37,290 nucleotides of DNA from Pseudochrobactrum sp. sp1633 (GTDB lineage Bacteria > Pseudomonadota > Alphaproteobacteria > Rhizobiales > Rhizobiaceae): positions 1 to 37,290 of the forward strand of contig NZ_JARRAE010000021.1 of assembly GCF_030376605.1 (NCBI RefSeq), in the 5' to 3' direction. The notes beneath the pieces are model-generated. The model did no database searches. It had not been told where the DNA came from and saw nothing but the letters and a program-made list of their open reading frames with translations. Positions 1 through 10,086 of the stretch are shown piece after piece. The number at the start of each line of letters is the position of its first letter. Position 1 is the stretch's first letter. Made by a program: the position numbers and the translations under genes.

Positions 1-2862
1 GGGCCGAAACTTCCCGTCTTCCAGTCTGCGGCTCTGCCGCCAGACGTAATCGCCGGTTAGGTTGATGTGCTCCCAGCCCAGCGGCGACAGGAATTGCAGC
101 AGCTCGCCGTCCACCGGCTTGCCGGCCTCGACCAACCCCTGGGTGGCGCGTTCCAGGTACACCGTGTTCCACAGCACGATAGCCGCCGTCACCAGGTTGA
201 GGCCGCTGGCCCGGTAGCGCTGCTGCTCGAAGCTCCGATCCCTGATTTCCCCAAGGCGGTTGAAGAACACCGCCCTGGCCAGCGAGTTGCGCGCCTCACC
301 TTTGTTCAGGCCGGCATGCACGCGGCGGCGCAGTTCAACACTTTGCAGCCAGTCCAGGATGAACAGCGTGCGTTCGATCCGGCCCAGTTCGCGCAGGGCG
401 ACAGCCAGGCCGTTCTGACGCGGATAGCTGCCGAGCTTGCGCAGCATCAGCGAGGCGGTAACGGTGCCCTGCTTGATCGAGCTGGCCAGGCGCAGGATGT
501 CGTCCCAATGAGCGCGCACGTGCTTGATGTTCAGGGTGCCACCGATCAGCGGGCGCAGCGTCGGGTAGGCCTGCACGCCCTGCGGCACGTACAGTTTGGT
601 TTCGCCGAGGTCGCGGATGCGTGGCGCGAAGCGGAAGCCCAGCAGGTGCATCAGGGCGAAGACGTGATCGGTGAAACCGGCCGTGTCGGTGTAGTGCTCC
701 TCGATCCGCAGGTCGGACTCGTGATACAGCAGGCCGTCGAGCACATAGGTGGAATCTCGGACGCCGACATTCACCACGCGTGTGCTGAACGGCGCGTATT
801 GGTCGGAGATGTGGGTGTAGAACAGCCGTCCTGGCTCGCTGCCGTACTTCGGGTTGACGTGCCCGGTGCTCTCACCCCGGCCGCCAGCGCGGAAGCGCTG
901 GCCATCGGAGGATGAGGTGGTGCCGTCGCCCCAATGGGCAGCGAAGGCATGGCGGTACTGGTGATTGACCAGCTCGGCCAAGGCCGCCGAATAGGTTTCA
1001 TCGCGGATGTGCCAGGCTTGCAGCCAGGACAGCTTGGCGTAGGTCAGGCCGGGGCTCGACTCGGCCATCTTGGTCAGCCCGAGGTTGATCGCATCGCCCA
1101 GGATCGCTGACAGCAGCAATGTCCGGTCTTTGGCCTCGGCACCGTCCTTCAGGTGGGTGAAGTGGCGGCTGAAGCCCGTCCAGTCGTCCACGTCCATCAG
1201 CAGTTCGGTGATCTTGATGCGCGGCAGCAACTGGCTGGTCTGGTCGATCAGCGCCTGCGCGGTATTGGGCACCGCGGAATCCAGTGGGGTGATCTTCAGC
1301 CCTGACTCGGTGAGGATGGCATCGGGCAGCTCGTTGTCCTTGGCCAGGCGGGTGACGGTGGCCAGCTGCTCGTCCAGCAGCTGCAAGCGCTCTTCCAGGT
1401 ACTGGTTGCTGTTCGGGTTGATCGCCAGGGGCAGAGCCTGCGCATGCTTGAGCGCGGCGAACCTCTCTGCCGGCAGCAGGTAGTCGTCGAAGTCGCGGAA
1501 CTGCCGCGAGCCCTTGACCCAGATGTCGCCGGAGCGCAGCGCGTTCTTCAGCTCTGACAGGGCGCAGATTTCGTAGAAGCGCCGGTCGAGGCCTTCCGGG
1601 GTTATCACTAGCGGCCTCCAGCGCGGCTTGATGAAGGCGGTGGGCGCATCGGCCGGCACCTTGCGCAGGTTGTCGGCGTTCATCTCGCGCAGGGTCTGCA
1701 CGGCCGCCAGCACGCCTTGCGCAGCCGGGGCGGCGCGCAGTTCCAGCACCTCCAACAAGGCCGGCGTATAGCGGCGCAGGGTGGCGAAGTTCTCGCCAAC
1801 CAGGTGCAGATGGTCGAAGCCCTCCGGCCGGGCCAGCAGCTCGGCCTCGCTGACGCTCTCGGTGAACTCGTCCCAGGGAATCACCGCCTCGATGGCGGCG
1901 TAGGGATCGCTGCCGCTTTCCTTGGCCTCCAGCAGGGCCTGGCCGATCTTGGAGTACAGGCGCACCTTGTCGTTGATCGCCTTGCCTTGCTTCTGGAACT
2001 GCTGCTGATGCTTGTGCTTCGCGCCGCTGAACAGCTTGACCAGGATGCGGTCGTGCAGATCGACCAGCTCATCAATCACGGTCGCCGTACTCTCCAGCAC
2101 CACGGCGGCCAGGGTCGCGTAGCGCCGCTGCGGCTCGAACTTACCGAGGTCTTTGGGCGTCATCTGCCCACCCTCGCGGGCCAGCTTGAGCAGGCGGTTC
2201 TGGTGGATGTGCCGGCCCAGAGCTTCGGGCAAATCCACCAGCTGAAATGTCTTCAGCCGCTCGATGTGTTCGAGCATGTGCCGGGAGTTCGGTTTTAGTG
2301 GGGCCTGCCGCAACCAGGTCAACCAGGTGATGCTGCTGCCGGCCTTGAGCTTCAACAGCTCGTCCAGCTTGGCCCGATGCGAGTCCGTGAGTGGTTCGAC
2401 CAGGGCGCGGTAGACCCGGCGATTGGCCCGCGCAATGGCTTCCGAGCAGGCCCGGTCAATCACGCTCAGCGCCGGCAGGATGCGCCGCTTCTGCCGCAGA
2501 CTCTCCAGCGCCTGGCCGGCCAGCAGCAACCCCTTGTCGGTCTGCTGGGCCAACTCGGTCAGCTCGCGCACCAGGGCGCGGAAGTCGGACAGGCCGAACG
2601 GGGCCAGTTGTAGGTAGGTGCGCAGTTCCTGGGCGTGCTCGCGGCGAGTCACGTCGCGTTCGCCGTATTTCGCCCAACTCGTTGGGTCGACCTGAACTTG
2701 CTTGGCCACCCACTGGATGACCGGCTCGGGCAACTCGCTGTCGCTGCCCAGCGCATAGCCTGGATATCGCAGCAGGCTGAGCTGCACCGCGAAGCCCAGG
2801 CGGTTGGCGTCGCCGCGCCGCTGGCGGATCAGCGACAGGTCGGAGTCGTTGAAGGTGTAGTA
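1..2862 (-). pseudogene. tnpA: Tn3-family (Tn21/Tn501 subgroup) transposase, 5'-truncated and running off the window
   Basis: An uninterrupted minus-strand frame of 954 codons spans the whole stretch, and I checked most of it triplet by triplet without finding a stop. It reads like the ~988-residue Tn21/Tn501 TnpA from about residue 29 ([16 protein letters not shown]) to within about ten residues of the C-terminus. Family DDE-region signatures are visible: [31 protein letters not shown] and LNKGEARN. TnpA binds 38-bp terminal repeats and catalyses replicative transposition. The first ~28 codons are missing: the frame meets a 38-bp terminal repeat at 2863, where an in-frame TGA occurs, and no plausible start follows. 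The gene is probably not expressed as a functional protein here. The C-terminal end lies beyond the left edge. Confidence 0.93.
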
Positions 2863-2900
2863 GGGGTCGTCTCAGAAAACGGAAAATAAAGCACGCTAAG
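2863..2900 (+). repeat. Tn21-type 38-bp terminal inverted repeat, pointing right
   Basis: The 38 bases start GGGGTCGTCTCAGAAAACGG and end GCACGCTAAG, which is the Tn21-subgroup terminal repeat as I remember it. The outer GGGG end abuts the truncated tnpA, so the element it bounds lies to the right. The tnpR stop codon (2896-2898) falls within it. The five bases outside are TAGTA. No partner in inverted orientation is visible in the window. Confidence 0.9.
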
Positions 2901-3453
2901 CGTGCGTGGAGGCTGGCACCCAGCGGTACAGCGTCGGAATGGACACGCCGAGGTTCTTGGCCACGTCCTTGGGCGGCACCCCGCTGGCCAGCAGCTTCTT
3001 GGCCGACTCGATCTTGCTGTCGGTCATCTTCGGCTTGCGGCCGCCTTTGCGGCCGAGCTGCTTGGCGACTTCCAGCCCGGCGCGGGTGCGCTCGACGGTC
3101 AGCTCGCGCTCCATTTCGGCAAGGCTCGCCATGACGTGGAAGAAGAACCGCCCGGATGGTGTGCCGGTATCGATGGAGTCGGTGAGGCTCCTGAACTGGA
3201 CACCGTGCTTGTGCAGATCGCCGACCAGATCGACCAGTTGCTTGACCGACCGGCCCAGCCGGTCGAGCTTCCAGACGACCAAAGTATCGCCTTCGCGCAG
3301 CATTTCGAGCGTCTTGGCCAAGCCAGGCCGGTCTGCCCGCGTGCCACTCACCTTGTCCTCGAAGACCTTTTTACATCCGGCCTTGCTCAAGGCTTCGCGT
3401 TGCAGCTCCAGGTTCTGATCCTGCGTCGAGACGCGCGCATAGCCAATCAACAT
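2896..3453 (-). CDS. tnpR: Tn3-family serine resolvase
   Basis: This 185-residue protein has the usual resolvase/invertase length and layout. The N-terminal catalytic domain begins IGYARVSTQDQ, with the nucleophile Ser9. It continues with the family motifs VVWKLDRLGRS and MASLAEMERELTVERTRAGL, and ends with a helix-turn-helix (GVPPKDVAKNLGVSIPTLYRW). It would resolve cointegrates at a res site. The gene overlaps the end of the preceding small gene by 7 bases and is the last of four coupled genes. Its final codons and stop lie inside the 38-bp terminal repeat, so the transposon end supplies the protein's C-terminus. It is distinct from the tniR recombinase at 10.1-10.7 kb. Confidence 0.93.
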   Translation of the reverse strand: MLIGYARVSTQDQNLELQREALSKAGCKKVFEDKVSGTRADRPGLAKTLEMLREGDTLVVWKLDRLGRSVKQLVDLVGDLHKHGVQFRSLTDSIDTGTPSGRFFFHVMASLAEMERELTVERTRAGLEVAKQLGRKGGRKPKMTDSKIESAKKLLASGVPPKDVAKNLGVSIPTLYRWVPASTHA

Positions 3454-3818
3454 GGCTTGTCTCGCGCCCGGTCGATGCGTTCCTGCATCGCCTGCATCAC
3501 TTCTTCGTGGGTGTACGATCTGGCGTTGGCGTCGGTGGCTTGCCGCAGGGCTTCCTCAACCTCGCGCGTCATCCGCTCGTAATCCTCCGGCCACAGCGCT
3601 TGCTCCATGCGCAGCGACGCCTGACCCAGCAGGTGCAGCAGGCTGAACAGCCGCATGTCGTTGGTGGCGACGATGCGCTCCCGAATCTGCTCCTGAATAG
3701 CTTCGCTAGCCCGATGCGCTTGTGGTGTGGCAGTCCCCTCGTAGTCAGCGGGGAATTCCGCTTCCTCGGCAATCCTTGCCCAGGCGCTGGCCAGCGCCTC
3801 GATGGTTGACGTGCTCAT
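3447..3818 (-). CDS. Small protein of unknown function upstream of tnpR
   Basis: This 123-residue, acidic, probably helical protein begins MSTSTIEALASAWARIAEEA. I chose the ATG at 3818 because it overlaps the stop of the upstream membrane-protein gene as ATGA. A longer reading would run through that gene in another frame. It contains a conserved-looking stretch (MRLFSLLHLLGQASLRMEQALWPEDYERM) but no signal peptide or membrane segment, and I do not recognise a family. It overlaps tnpR by 7 bases, which implies translational coupling to the resolvase. It may be an accessory gene of this transposon lineage. Confidence 0.7.
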   Translation of the reverse strand: MSTSTIEALASAWARIAEEAEFPADYEGTATPQAHRASEAIQEQIRERIVATNDMRLFSLLHLLGQASLRMEQALWPEDYERMTREVEEALRQATDANARSYTHEEVMQAMQERIDRARDKPC

Positions 3819-4315
3819 TTCCGCCGCTCCTGTGCTCTTTGGCGAATCAACCGGCCAAGGGGCCTCGACGCGAAAACCAGCAGCATCACGCCTATCGGAT
3901 ACCAGGTCGAGAAGACCACCAAGGCATCGAAGGCTGGCCGTCCGGTGTTGGTAGGCAGTACGGCGGTCACAGCCATCAACCCGCCGACCGTCCAGATGAT
4001 GCGCCACACGTAGGGCATCACGCGGGGCACGTAGCCGTCATCGAAAGCGGTCTGGTAGTAGCGGCGCAGGCCGCGCTCGGCAAGCGCCTGGCGCTGCCGC
4101 TCCGACAGCGCATCCGTCCGGCCATACCAGCGCCGGAATGGTGGACAGCGCAGCAGCAAAGGGGTGAAGAGGATCATCACCGCCACGATCGCGACACCCC
4201 ACGCCATGACGGCGCCGGCATCGGGCCGCTTGGCGTTCTCGATCACGGGCGCGAAGACGCCCGGAGCACCGATCATCCAGAACAGCGCAATGTGCTGATG
4301 GAAGGAGAGCTTCAT
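3815..4315 (-). CDS. Membrane protein of unknown function in the tnpR operon
   Basis: This 166-residue protein starts at the ATG at 4315, overlapping the previous stop as ATGA. Four hydrophobic stretches are visible: near the N-terminus (HIALFWMIGAPGVFAPV), around AVMAWGVAIVAVMILFTPLL, around IIWTVGGLMAVTAVL, and near the C-terminus (STWYPIGVMLLVFASRP). An amphipathic, arginine-rich loop lies between the second and third. This suggests an inner-membrane protein with a short basic C-terminal tail. I recognise no enzyme motif. It is sandwiched between two other unknown genes in a four-gene coupled operon ending in the resolvase. Confidence 0.7.
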   Translation of the reverse strand: MKLSFHQHIALFWMIGAPGVFAPVIENAKRPDAGAVMAWGVAIVAVMILFTPLLLRCPPFRRWYGRTDALSERQRQALAERGLRRYYQTAFDDGYVPRVMPYVWRIIWTVGGLMAVTAVLPTNTGRPAFDALVVFSTWYPIGVMLLVFASRPLGRLIRQRAQERRK

Positions 4316-4638
4316 TTGCTCATCCACTTGCGCAGCAGGCGCTTTTTCAGGGAGGCGCGTTCTTGCGGGTTGCGTCCCTTGTGATTGGCGATGCGATCCG
4401 CCGTGGCGGCCTGGCGCTTGACGGGCCAGTAGGAGCGGCCATCCTTGCCCATCGACCAGACGCTGCTGGCCTGGTTTTCCAGCAGGGGCAGATGGGCGCT
4501 CAGGGCTTCGGGCGACGCGCTGGTCAGCGCCGTGCGCTCACGGGTGCGCCAGCGCTGATGCCAGAGCTTCTTGTCCTCGCGCTCGCTGCCGCAGGTCGTG
4601 TGCCCGACGATGGGTGTTTTGCGGCGGCTGCGGCTCAT
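4312..4638 (-). CDS. Small basic protein of unknown function, first gene of the tnpR operon
   Basis: This 108-residue, very basic protein begins MSRSRRKTPIVGHTTCGSER and ends KKRLLRKWMSK. The opening MSRSRRKTP matches a family of small plasmid- and transposon-borne hypothetical proteins that I have seen but cannot name. It has no membrane segment. Its stop overlaps the start of the membrane-protein gene. Its charge would suit nucleic acid binding, but that is only a guess. Upstream (4639-4892) I see no gene and no clear promoter. Confidence 0.6.
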   Translation of the reverse strand: MSRSRRKTPIVGHTTCGSEREDKKLWHQRWRTRERTALTSASPEALSAHLPLLENQASSVWSMGKDGRSYWPVKRQAATADRIANHKGRNPQERASLKKRLLRKWMSK

Positions 4639-4892
4639 AACGTAGTGGTCTCCAAGAACATTCAGGACTGATCCCAGGCGTCGATGGTCAAGACCTGATC
4701 GGCAGGACAGGCGGCTACGCGGTCGGGAACTGGATGGTGTTCAGTCTCATGCCGACCCCATTCGATTGATCGCGTCGCTTGCGGCACGCTGCGACGCAAG
4801 GAGGTTTGCGACCTGGTTTAGCAGCCGTGTCCGCTGCATGTCTGTTACCTATCTCCCCGACCGCTCATTGGACCAACTCCAGAGATTGGGCT

Positions 4893-5249
4893 CTATCGCT
4901 CAGCCAATACGAAACCGGCATTGGCTGATGCCACAACCGAGACGAACACAAATGGCTCGGTACCTGTATTTCGCGCCCCGTGCACTTGGCCCGGTCTTGC
5001 CACGGCTATCTCACCTTCCCTGAGGGCACGAACAATCCCATTGCCCTGAAAGTAATCAGCCATTCCCGACAAAACAGTCCACGTGTCTTGGCCGTGAGGA
5101 TGAATGTGAGCCGCAATTTCCTGCCCGGGATGGACATGCCAAACCACGATAATTGAGTCTCGGGTTTCAAGCACAACGGAACGAATAGGCTCGCCTTCGG
5201 ACGGCTGAACATACTCGGCTACAGAAAATATTCTCGATTCAACAGTCAT
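4893..5249 (-). CDS. Cupin-domain protein
   Basis: This 118-residue single-domain cupin starts at the ATG at 5249, which follows a GAGGGA ribosome site. An in-frame GTG at 5267 is the alternative. Motif 1 reads HVHPGQEIAAHIHPHGQDTW, with histidines placed as metal ligands. Motif 2 is GEIAVARPGQVHGARNTGT. Such small cupins bind a metal in a beta-barrel, and many are unassigned dioxygenases, isomerases or sensors, so no substrate can be proposed. It stands alone between the tnpR operon and the toxin-antitoxin pair, with about 250 bases lacking a gene on its downstream side. Confidence 0.8.
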   Translation of the reverse strand: MTVESRIFSVAEYVQPSEGEPIRSVVLETRDSIIVVWHVHPGQEIAAHIHPHGQDTWTVLSGMADYFQGNGIVRALREGEIAVARPGQVHGARNTGTEPFVFVSVVASANAGFVLAER

Positions 5250-5296
5250 CGGAGATCCCTCTTTCACAGTGCCCCCAGACAGGCTGGATATGAGTT

Positions 5297-5470
5297 CTAA
5301 CTCGAATTTGAACGGGAGGCTGGTCGTGCGGTCGTGCAGTTGCCGATGAGCGTGTCGGCTGCTGCCTCCTTGCCCACCAGCGAACTCACGTCCGTTGCGG
5401 CCATCCAGAAGGTCTTGCCCGAGCGCGGCTCATAGGTCGCGGGATCGAACACGCCAGAGGGGCCGAACAT
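5297..5470 (-). CDS. Possible 57-residue ORF after hepT, maybe frameshifted
   Basis: The frame from the ATG at 5470 encodes a 57-residue peptide beginning MFGPSGVFDPATYEPRSG. A second ATG at 5489 overlaps the hepT stop as ATGA, but its frame (MTNQAADVRPLWRV) stops after 19 codons. A one-base indel would join the two into a gene coupled to hepT. I recognise no family. It may be the remnant of a gene once in the toxin-antitoxin operon, or chance. Confidence 0.3.
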   Translation of the reverse strand: MFGPSGVFDPATYEPRSGKTFWMAATDVSSLVGKEAAADTLIGNCTTARPASRSNSS

Positions 5471-5485
5471 CGGCGGCTTGATTGG

Positions 5486-5872
5486 TCATGGCTCCATGCC
5501 TTTGTCGTTACGGTCTTCATCGTCGGCATCCTGACGCACGGCGGGCAATTGCTGGAGCAACGCCGGCAGCCATTCCTGTACCGTCTCCCACACCACATCG
5601 AGGTTGATGTCGAAATAGCCGTGAGCCATGCGATTACGCATATTGCGCATGCTGCGCCACGGCACGTCGGCATGCGCCTGGGTGAACTCGACGTAGCCAT
5701 CCATCACCTTTGTGGCCGCCTCGCCGATGACGATCAGGCTCATGATGACGGCCTGCTGGGTGCGCTTGTCGGCCAAGAAGTCGTCCTTGGCCATCCCTTC
5801 CACGAAGCTGCGCGCATCGGTTGCGGCCTGCTGAATGTGGTCGAGGTAATCGGGCAGGCGGTTCTCGCTCAT
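5486..5872 (-). CDS. hepT: HepT-like HEPN-domain toxin (DUF86)
   Basis: This 128-residue helical protein carries the HEPN signature RX4HXY near residue 85 (in RNMRNRMAHGYFDI), the catalytic or self-modification motif of HepT toxins. The DUF86 opening is also typical (LPDYLDHIQQAATDARSFVEGM). HepT proteins act as RNases and are neutralised by AMPylation of the tyrosine by their MntA partner. The gene starts ATGA-overlapping the upstream nucleotidyltransferase gene, the standard order for this pair. HEPN/MNT pairs are known passengers of Tn3-family transposons, which fits the surroundings. Confidence 0.88.
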   Translation of the reverse strand: MSENRLPDYLDHIQQAATDARSFVEGMAKDDFLADKRTQQAVIMSLIVIGEAATKVMDGYVEFTQAHADVPWRSMRNMRNRMAHGYFDINLDVVWETVQEWLPALLQQLPAVRQDADDEDRNDKGMEP

Positions 5873-6159
5873 ATCGGTTGCGCCTCCGCGAGCACCTTGG
5901 CCCGGAACTTCGGCGGCAGGTCGCCGGGAGTCAGCAGATCGACGTCAACGCCGAGCAGCGATTTCAGTTCTTCTTCCAAATCGCCCAAGTCCAACAACGT
6001 GGCACCGGGCAGCGCATCGACCAACAGGTCGAGGTCGCTGCCATCCCGGTCGGTGCCATGCAGCACCGAGCCGAAGACGCGCGGGTTCGCGGCGCGAAAG
6101 CGGCCTACCGCTTCACGCACTGCGCTTCGCTTCATGTCAAGCACAACAGACGGTCGCAT
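5869..6159 (-). CDS. mntA: MntA-like minimal nucleotidyltransferase antitoxin
   Basis: This ~96-residue minimal nucleotidyltransferase has the motif FGSVLHGTDRDGSDLDLLVD, which contains the GSxxxGxxxxxSDxDLLVD-type active site with its two metal-binding aspartates. I chose the ATG at 6159 because AAAGGA lies about eight bases upstream. The ATG at 6165 leaves no spacing. It is coupled to hepT by a 4-base overlap. Family knowledge says MntA AMPylates HepT to silence it. No regulator gene is present. The 100 bases upstream end at the left terminus of the mercury transposon, so that insertion may have separated the pair from its original promoter. Confidence 0.88.
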   Translation of the reverse strand: MRPSVVLDMKRSAVREAVGRFRAANPRVFGSVLHGTDRDGSDLDLLVDALPGATLLDLGDLEEELKSLLGVDVDLLTPGDLPPKFRAKVLAEAQPI

Positions 6160-6262
6160 GCGCATCCTTTCTTATCGAAACTCGTTGAGATGATATGCAA
6201 TCAAGAATAGAATTTCAAGAACTATTTTCGAGAATCGCAATGCCTTGATTCCCGTGCCGCGC

Positions 6263-6287
6263 TGTCACTTTCAGAAGGCGACAGCAC
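6263..6287 (+). repeat. Left 25-bp terminal repeat of the Tn5053-like transposon
   Basis: The 25 bases start TGTCACTTTCAGAAGGCGAC and end AGCAC. They match the right terminal repeat (14686-14710, inverted) at 21 of 25 positions and have the typical Tn402/Tn5053 start TGTCnnTTTCAGAAG. A related half (GTCGACCGCAC) follows at about 6300-6310 and probably forms a further transposase-binding repeat. Confidence 0.85.
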
Positions 6288-6326
6288 GAAATATCAAAAG
6301 TCGACCGCACGGTCTTTTCTGACGTT

Positions 6327-6364
6327 GGAGTCGCCTCAGAAAACGGAAAATAAAGCACGCTAAG
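6327..6364 (+). repeat. Fossil Tn21-type 38-bp terminal repeat inside the mercury transposon
   Basis: It starts GGAGTCGCCTCAGAAAACGG and ends GCACGCTAAG. It is identical to the repeat at 2863-2900 at 36 of 38 positions and in the same orientation. Lying between the 25-bp end and merR, it marks the mer module as originally part of a Tn21-type element. The source of the mer module is inference from this position. Confidence 0.88.
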
Positions 6365-6380
6365 GCGTAGTTCCCTCGGG

Positions 6381-6815
6381 CTACACCGCGTCCGCACTGC
6401 GCGGTTCTTTCTTCCCTTGCAGTGACGCAATCAGCGGGCAGGAAACGTTCCCCTTCCGCGCATGGCAGGCGCACACCAAATCAGACAGCACGGCCTCCAT
6501 GCGCGCCAGGTCAGCCATCCTCTCGCGCACGTCCTTGAGCTTGTGCTCGGCCAGGCTGCTGGCTTCCTCGCAATGGGTGCCATCCTCCAGCCGCAGCAGC
6601 TCGGCGATCTCATCCAGGCTGAAGCCCAACCGCTGGGCTGATTTCACGAAGCGCACCCGCGTTACATCCGTCTCGCCATAGCGGCGAATGCTGCCGTAAG
6701 GCTTGTCCGGTTCCGGGAGCAAGCCCTTGCGCTGATAGAACCGGATGGTCTCCACATTGACCCCGGCCGTCCTGGCGAAAACGCCAATGGTCAGGTTCTC
6801 CAAATTGTTTTCCAT
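6381..6815 (-). CDS. merR: Mercury-responsive regulator
   Basis: This 144-residue MerR protein has an N-terminal winged-helix DNA-binding domain ([26 protein letters not shown]), a long dimerisation helix and the three mercury-binding cysteines Cys82, Cys117 and Cys126 ([17 protein letters not shown]). It represses and, with Hg(II), activates the divergent merT promoter by untwisting its 19-bp spacer. It is transcribed away from merT, and its start lies just outside the operator at 6821-6851. All key residues are present, so it should be functional. Confidence 0.97.
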   Translation of the reverse strand: MENNLENLTIGVFARTAGVNVETIRFYQRKGLLPEPDKPYGSIRRYGETDVTRVRFVKSAQRLGFSLDEIAELLRLEDGTHCEEASSLAEHKLKDVRERMADLARMEAVLSDLVCACHARKGNVSCPLIASLQGKKEPRSADAV

Positions 6816-6820
6816 ATCGC

Positions 6821-6851
6821 TTGACTCCGTACATAACTACGGAAGTAAGCT
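6821..6851 (+). promoter_or_regulatory. merT promoter and MerR operator
   Basis: The -35 TTGACT (6821-6826) and -10 TAAGCT (6846-6851) are 19 bases apart, the overlong spacing required for MerR control. Between them is the dyad CCGTACATAACTACGG. merR lies on the other side, so the same site controls both genes. Confidence 0.93.
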
Positions 6852-6886
6852 TAAGCTATCCAATTCAGATTCGAAAGGACAAACGT

Positions 6887-7237
6887 ATGTCTGAACCTCA
6901 AAACGGGCGCGGCGCGCTCTTCACTGGCGGGCTGGCCGCCATCCTCGCCTCGGCTTGCTGCCTCGGGCCGCTGGTTCTGATCGCCTTGGGGTTCAGCGGC
7001 GCTTGGATCGGCAACTTGACGGTGTTGGAACCCTATCGCCCCATCTTTATCGGCGTGGCGCTGGTGGCGTTGTTCTTCGCCTGGCGGCGCATCTACCGGC
7101 CGTCAGCCGCCTGCAAACCGGGTGAGGTTTGCGCGATTCCCCAAGTGCGAGCTACTTACAAGCTCATTTTCTGGGGCGTGGCCGTGCTGGTTTTGGTCGC
7201 GCTCGGATTTCCCTACGTCGTGCCATTTTTCTATTGA
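6887..7237 (+). CDS. merT: Mercuric ion transporter
   Basis: This 116-residue inner-membrane protein has three hydrophobic segments. The Cys24-Cys25 pair lies in the first (ASACCLGPLVLIALG) and Cys76/Cys82 in the cytoplasmic loop (SAACKPGEVCAIP), both used to relay Hg(II) from MerP to MerA. The start at 6887 follows a GAAAGGA ribosome site. In-frame codons further upstream overlap the promoter. It is the first structural gene of the mer operon. Confidence 0.97.
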   Translation: MSEPQNGRGALFTGGLAAILASACCLGPLVLIALGFSGAWIGNLTVLEPYRPIFIGVALVALFFAWRRIYRPSAACKPGEVCAIPQVRATYKLIFWGVAVLVLVALGFPYVVPFFY

Positions 7238-7252
7238 TCACAGGAGTTCACC

Positions 7253-9419
<2,167 letters not shown>

Positions 9420-9435
9420 AAAAAGGAGGTTTTCA

Positions 9436-9801
9436 ATGAGCGCCTACACCGTGTCCCGGCTGGCCCTTGATGCCGGGGTGAGCGTGCATATCGTGCGCGA
9501 CTACCTGCTGCGCGGATTGCTGCGTCCGGTGGCGTGCACCCCGGGCGGCTATGGCCTGTTCGATGATGCCGCCTTGCAACGGCTGTGCTTCGTGCGGGCG
9601 GCCTTCGAGGCGGGCATCGGCCTGGACGCGCTGGCGCGGCTGTGCCGGGCGCTGGATGCTGCGGACGGCGATGAAGCGGCCGCGCAGCTTGCCGTTCTGC
9701 GCCAGTTCGTCGAGCGTCGGCGCGAAGCGTTGGCCGATCTGGAGGTGCAGTTGGCCACCATGCCGACCGAGCCGGCACAGCACGCGGAGAGTCTGCCATG
9801 A
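9436..9801 (+). CDS. merD: Mercury operon co-regulator
   Basis: This 121-residue MerR-family protein begins [20 protein letters not shown], followed by an HTH and a coiled dimerisation region. It lacks the three mercury ligands of MerR. MerD is thought to displace MerR from the operator and switch the operon off after induction. A strong AAAGGAGG site precedes the start, and its end overlaps merE as ATGA. Confidence 0.95.
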   Translation: MSAYTVSRLALDAGVSVHIVRDYLLRGLLRPVACTPGGYGLFDDAALQRLCFVRAAFEAGIGLDALARLCRALDAADGDEAAAQLAVLRQFVERRREALADLEVQLATMPTEPAQHAESLP

Positions 9802-10034
9802 ACAGCCCCGAGCGCTTGCCGTCCGAGACGCACAAACCGATCACCGGCTACCTGTGGGGCGCGCTGGCCGTGCTCACCTGTCCCTGCCATTTGCCGATTC
9901 TCGCCATTGTGCTGGCCGGCACGACGGCCGGCGCGTTCATCGGAGAGTACTGGGGTATCGCAGCCCTCACGCTGACCGGTTTGTTCGTCCTGTCTGTGAC
10001 ACGACTGCTGCGGGCCTTCAAAGATCGATCATGA
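9798..10034 (+). CDS. merE: Mercury transporter MerE
   Basis: This 78-residue protein has two hydrophobic helices and a cysteine pair in the first ([15 protein letters not shown]), the usual MerE signature for Hg(II) or methylmercury passage. It overlaps merD by four bases and is the last gene of the mer operon. The tniR gene runs towards it from the right, 52 bases away. Confidence 0.94.
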   Translation: MNSPERLPSETHKPITGYLWGALAVLTCPCHLPILAIVLAGTTAGAFIGEYWGIAALTLTGLFVLSVTRLLRAFKDRS

Positions 10035-10086
10035 GCGCTTCCCATTGAGACAAACCACGCTGTCGCTACGTTGCCTCATGCCGGCA

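Larger units (their letters stand above)
2863..6262. mobile_element. Fragment of a Tn3-family transposon carrying tnpR, small genes and a toxin-antitoxin pair
   Basis: The left end is the 38-bp repeat at 2863. The body holds the tnpR operon, a cupin gene and a HepT/MntA pair. It stops at the left end of the mercury transposon at 6263. Neither a matching inverted 38-bp end nor a second tnpA is present, so this is a partial element. The right limit is set by the inserted Tn5053-like element and is therefore inferred. Confidence 0.5.

Noticed and set aside
67..915. A 282-codon plus-strand frame at the left end
   Set aside because: It is the complement of the transposase gene, whose minus-strand frame is open throughout and clearly matches Tn21 TnpA.
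5486..6159. Restriction or abortive-infection system at the HEPN/MNT pair
   Set aside because: Only the two-gene toxin-antitoxin signature is present, with no effector or methylase nearby.
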